A DNA stretch of 64,000 bases, taken from assembly GCA_947478845.1 (NCBI GenBank), contig CANJXC010000008.1, positions 82,267 to 146,266 of the forward strand. Direction: 5' to 3'. Numbering within the stretch: position 1 is the stretch's first letter; each line of letters starts with the position of its first letter. Below the pieces are notes generated by a model that saw nothing but the letters and a program-made list of their open reading frames with translations, had not been told where the DNA came from and ran no database searches. Shown here one piece after another: positions 9,848 to 19,149 of the stretch. This stretch comes from Spirochaetales bacterium. Lineage in GTDB: Bacteria; Spirochaetota; Spirochaetia; JABEVK01. Both the position numbers and the translations under genes were made by a program.

Positions 9848-12241
9848 GTGCTCAAGGATTTGCTTCCTTCGGTTCTGCGTCCCAAGGCCCTCAAAAAAGA
9901 CCTCCCGCTTCTGGCTGTGAAGGACGTGCTGGTGTTCCCGCAGTTGGTCACCCCGTTTTTCGCCGCTAAGGGTTCAAGCGTCAAAGCCCTCGAAATTGCC
10001 TTGGCAGAGGGCCAAGAAATTTTCGTTGTTCCGCAGAAAAACAAAGTAGACGAGCCCGGTGCTGCCGACCTTTATCCGCTCGGGGTAGTGGCTGGAGTTC
10101 TGCAAACCTTGAAACTTCCGGATGGCTCGGTGCGGGTGCTGGTGGAGGGACGAGAGCGGGCTCGACTGGTGCGCTACAACAGCCGTCCCGACTACGTACG
10201 TGCCGAAATTGCCGTGTTGGAGTCAACGGTCGATATCGGCAATGAAGCCTTGTCCTTAATGCAGATTGTTCTCGGGACACTCAAGAGTTACAAAGAACTT
10301 CAGGGCAAAATCAGCAAAGAAAAGATGACTCTTATCCTCGAAACCGACCGCTCGGATACCCTGGTTGACCTCATTGTTCCCCATTTGGGGGTGAGCGACG
10401 AGAAGAAACTGGAGTTCTTCCTAGAGGAACGGCCCCTAGTGCGGCTCGAAAACTTAGCCGTGACCATTCAGGTCGAACTAGAACTCTCGGGATTGCAGTC
10501 GGAAATCCATAAGAAAGTGAAAGGGCGCCTGGAGTTGAACCAGCGGGAGTATTACCTCAACGAGCAGTTGAAGGAAATCCACAAGGAACTGGGGCACGAT
10601 GACGGCGACCCCACGGGCACCGTCGAACTTCGTAAGAAGATCGAAGCGCTCGAGTGCCCTGTCGAGGTGCGTGAAAAGGCGCTCAAGGAATGCAACCGGC
10701 TGGCAAAACTCCAGACCACCACTCCCGAGGCTGGAATCCTGCGCACGTATCTTGAGTGGGTAACCGACCTTCCATGGGGCAAGAGAACCCTCGACACTCC
10801 AGGCATTGCTTCGGCGCAGGCCGTTCTCGACGAAGACCATTTTGACATGAAAAAGGTCAAGGAACGCATCCTCGACTTCCTTGCCGTCCGCCAGATCCAA
10901 GGACGCCTCAAAGGACCAATCTTGTGCTTGGTGGGGCCGCCTGGAACCGGAAAGACCTCTCTCGGACGCTCAATCGCGCGGGCTTTGGGGCGAAGTTTTG
11001 TGCGCATCAGCCTAGGCGGGGTGCGCGATGAGGCCGAGATCCGGGGACATCGCAAGACCTACGTGGGCGCCTTGCCGGGAAAGATTCTCCAATCGATGAA
11101 GAAAGCCGGGGCCTCCAATCCCGTTTTCCTCCTCGACGAGATCGACAAAATGGCCAGCGATTTCCGTGGCGACCCGGCGGCGGCATTGCTCGAAGTTCTT
11201 GATCCAGAACAAAACTCGACCTTTGTCGATCATTATCTGGAAGTGCCCTACGATCTGGCCGATGTGTTGTTCATCACGACAGCCAACAGCCTTCACACCA
11301 TTCCTCGTCCCCTTCAAGACCGGATGGAGGTCATTGAGGTGCCCGGTTACACCGACGTTGAAAAGCAGAAGATTGCCGAAGGCTTTATCATTCCAAAGCA
11401 ATTGAAAGAAAATGGGCTTGGCAATGCGCCTATTACCTTTGCCGCCGAGGCGTTGCAGACCCTTATCCATTCGTACACGATGGAATCCGGGGTGAGGTCG
11501 CTCGAACGTCAAATTGCTTCAGTACTGCGCAAAACCGCACGGCGCCTGGTTGAGGAGGGAAAACTGCCCCTTCCCGCACCGACAGAGGGGCGTGAGGAAG
11601 AAGTGTTGCCGAAACAAGTCATCAGCGAAGCTCAGATTCAGGCCTACCTTGGACTTCCTTTGTGGAGGGACGACAAAAGGCTCGCCGAGGCGCGCGCGGG
11701 TGTCGCGAACGGACTGGCATGGACGGAAGTCGGAGGCAAGGTGCTCAGCGTTGAAGTCTCGCTTTTTCCCGGTAAGGGCGAGCTCATCCTGACCGGAAGC
11801 CTAGGCGATGTCATGAAGGAATCGGCCCGAATAGCCTTGAGTTTTCTCAAGAGCCACGGAAAGGTCTGGGGTCTGAAGGCAGACTTTTCCAAAGACAAAG
11901 ACATTCACATCCATTTTCCCGAGGGAGCGATTCCTAAGGACGGCCCGAGTGCCGGGATCACGGTAGTAGCAAGCCTGCTCAGTGCCTTCCGCGAGCTTCC
12001 TCTCAACGCCGGGCTGGCCATGACCGGCGAGGTTACCCTCACCGGACGGGTGCTCCCCATCGGGGGGGTCAAAGAGAAAGTACTGGCGGCCTACCGGCAT
12101 GGTCTCAAAACGGTCTTCCTTCCCGAAGACAACCGACGCAACCTCGAAGAGATACCCGAGGAAGTGCTGGATGACGTGAAGTTCCTTTTTGCCGCGACCG
12201 TGGAGGAGGCCTTGCCGCAAATGTTTTCCAGTCTTTCTTGA
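9848..12241 (+). CDS. lon: ATP-dependent protease Lon (LonA type)
   Basis: About 797 residues from the GTG at 9848, two bases after the clpX stop; an in-frame ATG at 9800 lies inside clpX and is unlikely, and TTG at 9860 is an alternative. The N-terminal substrate domain begins at DLPLLAVKDVLVFP, the AAA+ domain has GPPGTGKT near residue 362 and a Walker B FLLDEIDK, and the C-terminal protease domain has the Ser-Lys dyad in KDGPSAG (about 701) and GGVKEKV (about 742). Degrades misfolded and regulatory proteins in the cytoplasm. Last gene of the tig-clpP-clpX-lon unit. Confidence 0.96.
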   Translation: MLKDLLPSVLRPKALKKDLPLLAVKDVLVFPQLVTPFFAAKGSSVKALEIALAEGQEIFVVPQKNKVDEPGAADLYPLGVVAGVLQTLKLPDGSVRVLVEGRERARLVRYNSRPDYVRAEIAVLESTVDIGNEALSLMQIVLGTLKSYKELQGKISKEKMTLILETDRSDTLVDLIVPHLGVSDEKKLEFFLEERPLVRLENLAVTIQVELELSGLQSEIHKKVKGRLELNQREYYLNEQLKEIHKELGHDDGDPTGTVELRKKIEALECPVEVREKALKECNRLAKLQTTTPEAGILRTYLEWVTDLPWGKRTLDTPGIASAQAVLDEDHFDMKKVKERILDFLAVRQIQGRLKGPILCLVGPPGTGKTSLGRSIARALGRSFVRISLGGVRDEAEIRGHRKTYVGALPGKILQSMKKAGASNPVFLLDEIDKMASDFRGDPAAALLEVLDPEQNSTFVDHYLEVPYDLADVLFITTANSLHTIPRPLQDRMEVIEVPGYTDVEKQKIAEGFIIPKQLKENGLGNAPITFAAEALQTLIHSYTMESGVRSLERQIASVLRKTARRLVEEGKLPLPAPTEGREEEVLPKQVISEAQIQAYLGLPLWRDDKRLAEARAGVANGLAWTEVGGKVLSVEVSLFPGKGELILTGSLGDVMKESARIALSFLKSHGKVWGLKADFSKDKDIHIHFPEGAIPKDGPSAGITVVASLLSAFRELPLNAGLAMTGEVTLTGRVLPIGGVKEKVLAAYRHGLKTVFLPEDNRRNLEEIPEEVLDDVKFLFAATVEEALPQMFSSLS

Positions 12242-12272
12242 GTTGACGCCAAAAGCGGGCTAGACTTAAAAC

Positions 12273-12524
12273 ATGGAAGTCCGCCTTTGCCAAGGTTGCT
12301 CGCAAGTTGTTCACGCCCGATACAGCTTTTGCCCCCAATGTGGGTCTGCGCTGAAAGTGACCCCTGATTTGGAGGCACTTCTCGACAGATGCCTCAAACC
12401 TTTGGAAGAAATGGAGCAGAAGAATAATGTTCGCCGGTTAGAACTGTTGCTTTCGCGTCTTCTGCTCTTAGAGGAAGGACTTGGCGCCCTTTTGGGAGAA
12501 GAACAGGCTCAGGCCTGCCGATAA
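12273..12524 (+). CDS. Small zinc-ribbon protein
   Basis: 83 residues. Two CxxC pairs (CQGC and CPQC, residues 6-23) make a zinc ribbon; the rest is a Leu/Glu-rich helix likely to form a coiled coil. The next gene starts 7 bases after the stop, so they are probably co-transcribed. No clear ribosome site. Function unknown; small proteins of this form often act as adaptors or regulators, but nothing here specifies a partner. Confidence 0.65.
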   Translation: MEVRLCQGCSQVVHARYSFCPQCGSALKVTPDLEALLDRCLKPLEEMEQKNNVRRLELLLSRLLLLEEGLGALLGEEQAQACR

Positions 12525-12531
12525 GGTTACC

Positions 12532-14805
12532 ATGAAGCGCTTGACCCACGTGATTGCCGCCCTGCTGGTGTGTGGCTTTTTGGAAGCCGAAGTGGCATTT
12601 TCGGGGTTGGACCTCGGCTCCAATTCTCAGATGATCTTCCAAGCGACCCGCTCCCCCTGGTCGGGATCCTCCTACGGTGTTTGGTTTCGGACCGACCTCT
12701 CGGTGTCGTCGCCTTCTTCTGCGGTGCTGGAACCAATGACCTTTTACCCGGAATCGGCTGTTTGGTTGCCAAAAGTGGGACAACTCCAAATTCAAAATGG
12801 GTTTGGTGTCTGGCGGCTTGACCCCCAGTCTATGGCTCTGAAGTCTGTCGCTCCGAGGTCCTTCGAGAAACGAATACCGCTCTCCCAAGGTAGGGAGCTG
12901 CCAATCCTGTTTTCGCCAGACTCCCAATATGCGCTAACCTTCGACCGTCTGTCTTTGGCACGGGGCGACCTCATGCTTTTTGATGTGGCCAAGGACAGCA
13001 GCCAACCGGCAGGTTTGGGTCTGGATTTGACCTGGAACGCGGTCCCCGCCGCCTGGTCGCCCGACAGCCAGTTCTTTGTCTACGAGAAAAAGGGGGAGCT
13101 CTACTACTATTCCATCCGTCAGGCCAAAGAGCAGCGGGTTCCTGAGGAATCGCTGAGGTGGCTGGGGCCAGGCATGATATCGAGCGTAACCTGGAGTTCA
13201 ACAAGCGAACTTTACTACGTTCAGGGAGATGTTCTTTACCGCATCCTGCCTGAGGAGTTCTTCACCCGCAGCCTTTACAAAGGCCAACTGCAGACCTGGG
13301 GCATACTCGGCAAACTGCCCTTCCCTTACACTCCGGCTCGGGACGCATTCTGGATCGACTCCCCGGGGCGCAACATTTTGTTCAATCTCGGTGGGAGAAC
13401 CCTGTTTTACTACCCGCTGGAATACCTTGACTTCTATCAGACCAAGGCTCTGTCTCCCTTGACCTATCTGCCTCTCCCACAAAACCTCTCGATAAGGAAG
13501 GTTCTGTGGGGCAAAGATGGCCGCATTACCTTGCTCACCAGCAGCTTGTCGAAGGGCAAGGATGAGACCCAGGTGCTGAGGTTGACCGCCACCGGGACTC
13601 AGATCATGCCCATAGGCAGTACCCCAGTGCTCGACATCTCCTTCTCTCCCGATGAAGCCTGGATTCTGGCCACAACTGCCACCGGTGTATCTCTTCGCGA
13701 GGCCACCACTCTTTCCGAGAAAAAGGCGTACAAACTGGACGGGCTGGTCGCTGCGTTCTGGATGGACCAAAACAATCTCATTGCCAGCGGCAAGCAGGCC
13801 ACGGTGCGAATCAACCTGCAGGATGGCTCGGTGAAGCAGTTGCTGTTAGGCGCCCTCGACCAGATGGGCACCTCCGATGTCGGGGGTCTTGCCGGCCGCC
13901 AGGGCAAGAGCTGGTACCTCTGGCAGGGTAAGGGTCAGTGGAAGCTCTCCGGAGTGGATCTTAAATTGGCCGAAGCCCAGACGGCTAATACCAGTTTCCG
14001 TATCTATACCGGCGACTTGAACTCAGGCCCCTACACCAACTGGGTACTGGTGCGCAATCTCAAAGCCCTCACAACTCAGCCGCTTTTCCCTCAACCTCTC
14101 AAGCCCTACGACGAGTTTCCTCCCCTCGACAACGACTCTGCGGCCTTAGGCAACGGTAGTGATGCCCCGTTTGTGCACGGCTCAAGGCAACGCGCGCGGG
14201 AGTTGGCTATCACCATCGATGCCCTTGACACCCCTGAAGGCCTTCCTCAGGTGCTACGGGCCCTGCGCAATTGGGGTTTCAAGGCGACCTTCTTCATCAA
14301 CGGGGAGTTTCTTCGGCGTAACCCGCAGGCATCGATGGAAATCGCTCAGAGTCCGCATGAAATTGGAAGCCTTTTCCACATTCCGTTTGACCTTTCAACC
14401 CCCGGCTATGTGATCGATTCGGCCTTTGTAAAGCAGGGTCTAGCCCGGCAAGAGGATGACTGGTTTTCTGTGACAGGTAAGGAATTGTCGCTCTTGTGGC
14501 ACGCCCCAGGCTGGGTGCAGGGACCCTTGCTTCTGACCGGAGCGCGTGAAGCCAATTACCTGACCTTTGGTCACGATGTTGCTGTCAAAGTCGACGGGAA
14601 CAGATCTGCGGACACCACTGTGCTGCTGGAACAGATCCTCGCAGCCAAGCTTCCTGGCTCCATCATCCCCTTGACGTTGGGTATGAAAGACAGTAAAACG
14701 GGGGAGTCTTTCTTCAACCGTCTGGATCTTCTGCTCAACGCGTTGGTCGAATCGGGGTACAATGTAGTGCCTGTATCGCAACTGGTCGATAAGTCCCGGA
14801 AATGA
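12532..14805 (+). CDS. Exported beta-propeller protein with degenerate NodB (polysaccharide deacetylase) domain
   Basis: 757 residues from the ATG at 12532, chosen because it begins with a signal peptide (MKRLTHVIAALLVCGFLEA) and follows a TAAGGT ribosome-like site; an upstream in-frame start at 12481 lies in the previous gene. Residues about 30-520 contain TolB/WD-like propeller repeats (SPDSQ, SPDEAW motifs). Residues about 550-757 match the NodB fold (ITIDALDTPE...KATFFINGE...PHEIGS). Canonical metal ligands are missing: TFDD reads TIDA, HTxxH reads LFHIP, and RPPxG reads HAPGW. Likely a periplasmic or surface protein that may bind glycan without hydrolysing it. Function inferred only from fold. 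Confidence 0.8.
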   Translation: MKRLTHVIAALLVCGFLEAEVAFSGLDLGSNSQMIFQATRSPWSGSSYGVWFRTDLSVSSPSSAVLEPMTFYPESAVWLPKVGQLQIQNGFGVWRLDPQSMALKSVAPRSFEKRIPLSQGRELPILFSPDSQYALTFDRLSLARGDLMLFDVAKDSSQPAGLGLDLTWNAVPAAWSPDSQFFVYEKKGELYYYSIRQAKEQRVPEESLRWLGPGMISSVTWSSTSELYYVQGDVLYRILPEEFFTRSLYKGQLQTWGILGKLPFPYTPARDAFWIDSPGRNILFNLGGRTLFYYPLEYLDFYQTKALSPLTYLPLPQNLSIRKVLWGKDGRITLLTSSLSKGKDETQVLRLTATGTQIMPIGSTPVLDISFSPDEAWILATTATGVSLREATTLSEKKAYKLDGLVAAFWMDQNNLIASGKQATVRINLQDGSVKQLLLGALDQMGTSDVGGLAGRQGKSWYLWQGKGQWKLSGVDLKLAEAQTANTSFRIYTGDLNSGPYTNWVLVRNLKALTTQPLFPQPLKPYDEFPPLDNDSAALGNGSDAPFVHGSRQRARELAITIDALDTPEGLPQVLRALRNWGFKATFFINGEFLRRNPQASMEIAQSPHEIGSLFHIPFDLSTPGYVIDSAFVKQGLARQEDDWFSVTGKELSLLWHAPGWVQGPLLLTGAREANYLTFGHDVAVKVDGNRSADTTVLLEQILAAKLPGSIIPLTLGMKDSKTGESFFNRLDLLLNALVESGYNVVPVSQLVDKSRK

Positions 14806-14820
14806 GCCTTAAGGCTTTTT
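14803..14820 (+). terminator. Weak terminator-like hairpin
   Basis: AGCCT-TA-AGGCT followed by TTTTT, directly after the stop of the propeller-NodB gene. The stem is only 5 bp, so read-through into fliS is likely. Confidence 0.35.
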
Positions 14821-14875
14821 CGGAAACCGCCGAAATACGAGAGAAGACATTGGATCGTCGCCCCAGGAGGGAAGC

Positions 14876-15304
14876 ATGAGTGTTCTGAGAAACCCGTTGA
14901 ACGCCTATCGAGAGGTGTCGGTGCGGACGGCCACCCAAGGCAAGCTGATCGTGATGCTCTACGACGAAGCCGTCAAGCAACTCGACCTAGCCATATCCCT
15001 ACTTTCGCAAAAGTCAAAACAGCTCGACAAAGTCCACAACGCGTTGATCAAAACCCAAGACATTATCACCGAACTGATGACCGGCCTTGACTTCGACCGA
15101 GGTGGCGAGATGGCCCGCAATCTGATGAGCCTCTACGTGTTTTTCAATGAGAAAATCCGTGACGGAAACATGAAGAAGGACATTGAGCCTCTCAAGCTGG
15201 TTCGTAGTTTCGTCGCTGACCTGCGTTCTGCATGGGTTCAGATCGCCAACTCCAAGGTGGATGAAATGCCCCGACCCCAATTGGGTGTGAACATAGCGGG
15301 CTAA
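14876..15304 (+). CDS. fliS: Flagellin export chaperone FliS
   Basis: 142 residues; the N-terminal NAYREVSVRTATQGKLIVMLY segment and four-helix pattern are typical of FliS, which holds flagellin unfolded in the cytoplasm before export. A strong CAGGAGGG site precedes the ATG. The FlgN-like gene follows after 24 bases. Presence fits a motile spirochaete with periplasmic flagella. Confidence 0.92.
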   Translation: MSVLRNPLNAYREVSVRTATQGKLIVMLYDEAVKQLDLAISLLSQKSKQLDKVHNALIKTQDIITELMTGLDFDRGGEMARNLMSLYVFFNEKIRDGNMKKDIEPLKLVRSFVADLRSAWVQIANSKVDEMPRPQLGVNIAG

Positions 15305-15328
15305 AGTTCCCCGCGAAAGGAATTCCCT

Positions 15329-15790
15329 ATGGCGCTAACAAAAGAAGAGGTCGACCGACGAGTCGCCTTGCTCAAGAGGTTGAAATCTACCCTGCTCGAG
15401 CAGCGAGAGAAGTTCCGCAGCTACATGCGGGTTCTCGATGCGGAGAAAGTGAGCATCGAGGACGACAAGGTGGAAACACTGCGGGCCCAGGTGGAGCTCG
15501 AAGAAAATCTAGTTGCCGAAATCCAAAGCTTTCAAAAGGTGATCGATCCGCTCGAAGCTGTCTGGAAGCAGTCCTATGCTGTTGACGACCACGAGGTGGC
15601 GGAACTCAAGCAGTCACTGGCGAACCTGAAAACTCAGGTCCTCGAAAAGAACCAGATGAATCGCACCCTGCTAAGCTCCCGCATGGCCTACCTCCAAAAT
15701 GAAATTCTCCGTCTTCGACCCACCGTACGCGGTCGAAACCCCTACACTGGCCAGCGCGCTGTCTCGACATTGGTCGACATCACAACGTAA
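15329..15790 (+). CDS. Coiled-coil protein, probable FlgN-like flagellar chaperone
   Basis: 153 residues, almost wholly helical with heptad-rich stretches (residues 1-130) and an RNPYTGQ motif near the C-terminus (residues 136-142) resembling the NPY/YGP tail of FlgN-type chaperones. A GAAAGGAAT ribosome site precedes the ATG. Position directly after fliS supports a role in holding hook-filament junction proteins for export. Sequence similarity alone is too weak to be firm; it could be another flagellum-associated coiled coil. Confidence 0.6.
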   Translation: MALTKEEVDRRVALLKRLKSTLLEQREKFRSYMRVLDAEKVSIEDDKVETLRAQVELEENLVAEIQSFQKVIDPLEAVWKQSYAVDDHEVAELKQSLANLKTQVLEKNQMNRTLLSSRMAYLQNEILRLRPTVRGRNPYTGQRAVSTLVDITT

Positions 15791-15799
15791 ACTTTAGGG

Positions 15800-18562
15800 A
15801 TGAGTTCCCCGAAAGTACTGTTGCTGGACGCCTTTGCGCTGATTTTCCGTTCCTACCACGCCTTTGCCGACCGGCCCATTCTGAATGGCGAAGGCCAGAA
15901 CATCAACGCGTTCTTCGGCTTTTTCAAAACCCTCTTTCAGTTGGTGCGGGAACAAAAACCCACCCATCTCGTGGTCATGTACGATTCCCGTACCCCCACG
16001 TTCCGCGATGCCCTGTATGACCAGTACAAAGCCCATCGAGACGCAGCCCCCGACGACCTTTTGGCCAATCTTCCCCTTATTGAGCAGACTCTGGAGGCCC
16101 TTGGAGTTGTGGCCATGCAACAGGATGGTTTCGAGGCGGACGACCTTATAGCCACGGCCTCACGCTGGTGCCAGCAGCAGGAGATCGAGTGCGTTATCGT
16201 GAGTAACGACAAGGATTTGATGCAGTTGGTGGGAGGAAGTGTCACCATTCTGCGCAGCGGCTTCAAGGGTGGGTGGTCGCGGCTTGGTCCCGAAGGAGTG
16301 TTCGAGAGCAAGGGAGTGCGTCCAGACCAGATTGCCGACTATCTGGCGCTGGTGGGCGATAGCGCCGACAACATTCCCGGCGTGAAGGGCATCGGCGACA
16401 AGACCGCTATCGGATTGTTGGCCGACTTCGGAAGCCTCGAGGGCATTTACAACAACCTTGCCGGCATCCCCAAAGCGGGGGTCAAAAAAAACCTGGAGGA
16501 AGGACGTCAGAACGCCACACTGAGCAAAAGCCTTACCGTTCTGAGAGAAGACCTTGAGCTGTCCTTCTCGCTGGAAACCAGCGTGCTGTCGTGGAGGGCC
16601 GGCGCCGCGGCCGCGGAGCTGTTCCTTAAGCAGAACTCCAAGACGCTCGCCGCCGAGGCCAGGTTGGTGGCCAAACTCGGCTCGACAAACGACGACCTAG
16701 ACCCAGGCGGCTCTGAAGACGGTTCGGAGAGTCGGGCGGGCCCACAGCCACTGGTTGGCGAATATGAGGCCCTTCTCACCCTCGACGCTCTCGACGCTTG
16801 GATTGGCAGGCTGCGAGCCGCCGGTGCCGGTGCCATCGACATCGAAACCGATAGCCTCGACACCTTTTGTTGCCGCTTGGTGGGCCTTTCGCTGGCCTGC
16901 GAGGAAGGTAAGGCGGCCTACGTGCCCCTGATTTGCGCCACCAGCGGCGAGCTCGACGGACCGCAGTTGCTCGACCAGAAAACCGTACTAGACCGGCTCA
17001 AGCCACTTCTCGAGGATGAAGGGTTTCGCGTTGTGGGTCAGAACTTTAAGTTTGACTGGAAAGTATTGCGCCGACTGGGTATTACCGTACCCCGCATCGG
17101 CTTCGACACGATGATTGCCGGCTGGTTGCTCGATGCCGGGGCAGGGCAGTTTGGCTTGGAAGTGTTGGGGGTGAAATGGCTGGGCCTGAAAGGCCTTTCA
17201 TTCAACGACATCGTGGGCAAGGGAAAGACTTTTGCTGACGTCGGGATCGACTTGGCGGTCAAATATGGGGCCGAAGACGCCGACCTGACCTGGAGGTTGT
17301 TTCGAAAGCTCGAGCCTCTGTTGGAGGCTGGGGGGCTTACCGGGCTTCTGCAGGACCTCGAGCTGCCGCTGAGCCTCCTTTTGGCGCGCATGGAGGACGA
17401 GGGTATCGTGCTGCGGGGAGAGGAATTGAACGCTTTTGGCGGTGAACTGGTGCACCGGATTGCCGACGTCGAGGCCGAGATTTTTGAGCTGTGCGGAAAG
17501 TCTTTCAACCTCGGTTCACCCAAACAACTGCAGGAAATCCTGTTCGTGGACCGGCAGCTCTCCCCGCCGGGACGGGCTAAGATCAAGACCGGTTGGTCTA
17601 CCGATAGCGACATCCTCGAAGAACTTTCTGAACAGGACCCGGTTCCGGCGAAAATCTTGACTTGGCGCACCTTAAGCAAACTGAAAAGCACCTACGTGGA
17701 GACCCTCCCTCAGCTCGTGCATTCGGTGACCGGGAGGGTCCATACCCAGTACATGCAGACCGGAACAGCGACCGGTCGCTTGGCCAGCAAGGACCCCAAC
17801 CTTCAGAACATTCCTATCCGGGAGGACGATGGACGGCGGATACGCAAGGCGTTTGTTCCCCGTTCCGGTTGGAGTTTTGTTTCGGCCGACTATTCGCAGA
17901 TTGAGCTGGTGGTTTTGGCGCACTTGTGTGGCGATCCCAACTTGGTGGGGGCCTTTCTCGAAGGAGTGGATATCCATAAGCGAACCGCGAGCTTGATGCT
18001 CGCAGTTCCCCTCGACCAAGTTACCAGCGACATGCGACGTGCCGCCAAAGCCATCAATTTTGGACTCATGTACGGTATGTCGGCCTTCCGGCTGGCCAAC
18101 GAGCTCAAGATCAGCCGGAAGGAGGCGCAGGCCTTTTTTGAGGCGTACAAGCGTGAGTTTGCCCGGGTGGATGGGTACTTCCAGGAGGTGATTCTGGAGG
18201 CCGAAAAGTCTGGCGAAGTGAAGACCATGCTCGGCCATCGCAGAGCACTGCCCAACATCACCGGAAGAAACCGAGTGGAGAAGCAGGCTGCCGAACGAGT
18301 CGCCATGAACACTCCCATTCAAGGAAGCGCGGCCGACATTGTCAAACTGGCTATGCTTGCCGTCGACAAGGCCCTTACGGAAGGCGGTTTCTCTGCCAAA
18401 CTTCTGCTGCAGGTGCACGACGAACTGCTGCTCGAGGTTCCGCCCTCTGAAGTGGAAGCCACCAAGGCCCTTCTGAGGCGGGAGATGGAAGCTGTGCTCA
18501 AACTCAATGTTCCCTTGCGCGTGGGCATTGAAGTCGGCGCCAATTGGGGCGAACTCCATTGA
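15800..18562 (+). CDS. polA: DNA polymerase I
   Basis: 920 residues with three domains: 5'-3' exonuclease (about 1-300), 3'-5' proofreading exonuclease (about 330-520) and polymerase (about 530-920). Proofreading acidic residues are present (AIDIETDSLD near 345, GQNFKFD, AEDADLTW), unlike many bacterial PolA proteins that have lost them. Polymerase motifs A (DYSQIEL), B (RRAAKAINFGLMYG) and C (QVHDELL) are intact. It fills gaps in repair and removes RNA primers. The stop overlaps the probable start of coaE (TTGA). Confidence 0.97.
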   Translation: MSSPKVLLLDAFALIFRSYHAFADRPILNGEGQNINAFFGFFKTLFQLVREQKPTHLVVMYDSRTPTFRDALYDQYKAHRDAAPDDLLANLPLIEQTLEALGVVAMQQDGFEADDLIATASRWCQQQEIECVIVSNDKDLMQLVGGSVTILRSGFKGGWSRLGPEGVFESKGVRPDQIADYLALVGDSADNIPGVKGIGDKTAIGLLADFGSLEGIYNNLAGIPKAGVKKNLEEGRQNATLSKSLTVLREDLELSFSLETSVLSWRAGAAAAELFLKQNSKTLAAEARLVAKLGSTNDDLDPGGSEDGSESRAGPQPLVGEYEALLTLDALDAWIGRLRAAGAGAIDIETDSLDTFCCRLVGLSLACEEGKAAYVPLICATSGELDGPQLLDQKTVLDRLKPLLEDEGFRVVGQNFKFDWKVLRRLGITVPRIGFDTMIAGWLLDAGAGQFGLEVLGVKWLGLKGLSFNDIVGKGKTFADVGIDLAVKYGAEDADLTWRLFRKLEPLLEAGGLTGLLQDLELPLSLLLARMEDEGIVLRGEELNAFGGELVHRIADVEAEIFELCGKSFNLGSPKQLQEILFVDRQLSPPGRAKIKTGWSTDSDILEELSEQDPVPAKILTWRTLSKLKSTYVETLPQLVHSVTGRVHTQYMQTGTATGRLASKDPNLQNIPIREDDGRRIRKAFVPRSGWSFVSADYSQIELVVLAHLCGDPNLVGAFLEGVDIHKRTASLMLAVPLDQVTSDMRRAAKAINFGLMYGMSAFRLANELKISRKEAQAFFEAYKREFARVDGYFQEVILEAEKSGEVKTMLGHRRALPNITGRNRVEKQAAERVAMNTPIQGSAADIVKLAMLAVDKALTEGGFSAKLLLQVHDELLLEVPPSEVEATKALLRREMEAVLKLNVPLRVGIEVGANWGELH

Positions 18563-19149
18563 CCCAAGGTTCGCTTGTGGTCGGGCTCGCTGGCAAAGCC
18601 GCCGCAGGCAAAAACACTCTTTTGCAGGTGTTTCTCGGACGCGGCTTTGTGGTGATCGACGCCGATCAGTTGGGTCATGAAGCACTCGACGCCTGCTCCA
18701 GTGCCCTCGTTGACCGCTTCGGCACCAACGAACGCAAAGCCTTGGGGAGGATTGTCTTCCGCGATGGCAAAGCCCTGGCAGACCTCGAGGCTATTTCTCA
18801 CCCTTACATCCACAGCCGGATTTTGCAGATACTGAGAACTTTGCAGGGAAAACCTGCCGTTATCAACGGTGCTTTGCTCTCCCGCTTGAAACTTGGGACT
18901 ATCCTAGACGCCGTAATCTGGGTAAAGGCGCCGGTGCTGGCCCGTCTCAAGAGAGCCAAAGCCCGTGATGACCGCAATTGGCGTTTCGTCGTACGACGAG
19001 CTTGGGTTCAGAGAAAACTCAGCGCTCAGGATTTTGGCGCCGATGTCGATATTCATAGTGTGGAAAACCGGGCAAGTCCGGAACAGGCTCGGGCCAACTT
19101 GGAGCGCATCCTGGACCGACTGCCCCATTTCCCCGAGAGGAAGCCATGA
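18559..19149 (+). CDS. coaE: Dephospho-CoA kinase
   Basis: About 196 residues from a TTG at 18559 that overlaps the polA stop as TTGA, with GGGGCG upstream; the frame is also open to a TTG at 18544. It phosphorylates dephospho-CoA, the last step of CoA synthesis. Visible are the P-loop GLAGKAAAGKNT, the DADQLGHE motif and a lid region with LKRAKARD. The P-loop residue after GK is Asn rather than the usual Ser/Thr, which is odd but leaves a Thr next to it. The 3' end overlaps the next ATG by 4 bases. Confidence 0.88.
   Translation: MTQGSLVVGLAGKAAAGKNTLLQVFLGRGFVVIDADQLGHEALDACSSALVDRFGTNERKALGRIVFRDGKALADLEAISHPYIHSRILQILRTLQGKPAVINGALLSRLKLGTILDAVIWVKAPVLARLKRAKARDDRNWRFVVRRAWVQRKLSAQDFGADVDIHSVENRASPEQARANLERILDRLPHFPERKP

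Noticed and set aside
15800..18562. Loss of proofreading in PolA
   Set aside because: The Asp/Glu residues of the 3'-5' exonuclease (DIETD, NFKFD, AEDAD) are present, so proofreading appears intact.
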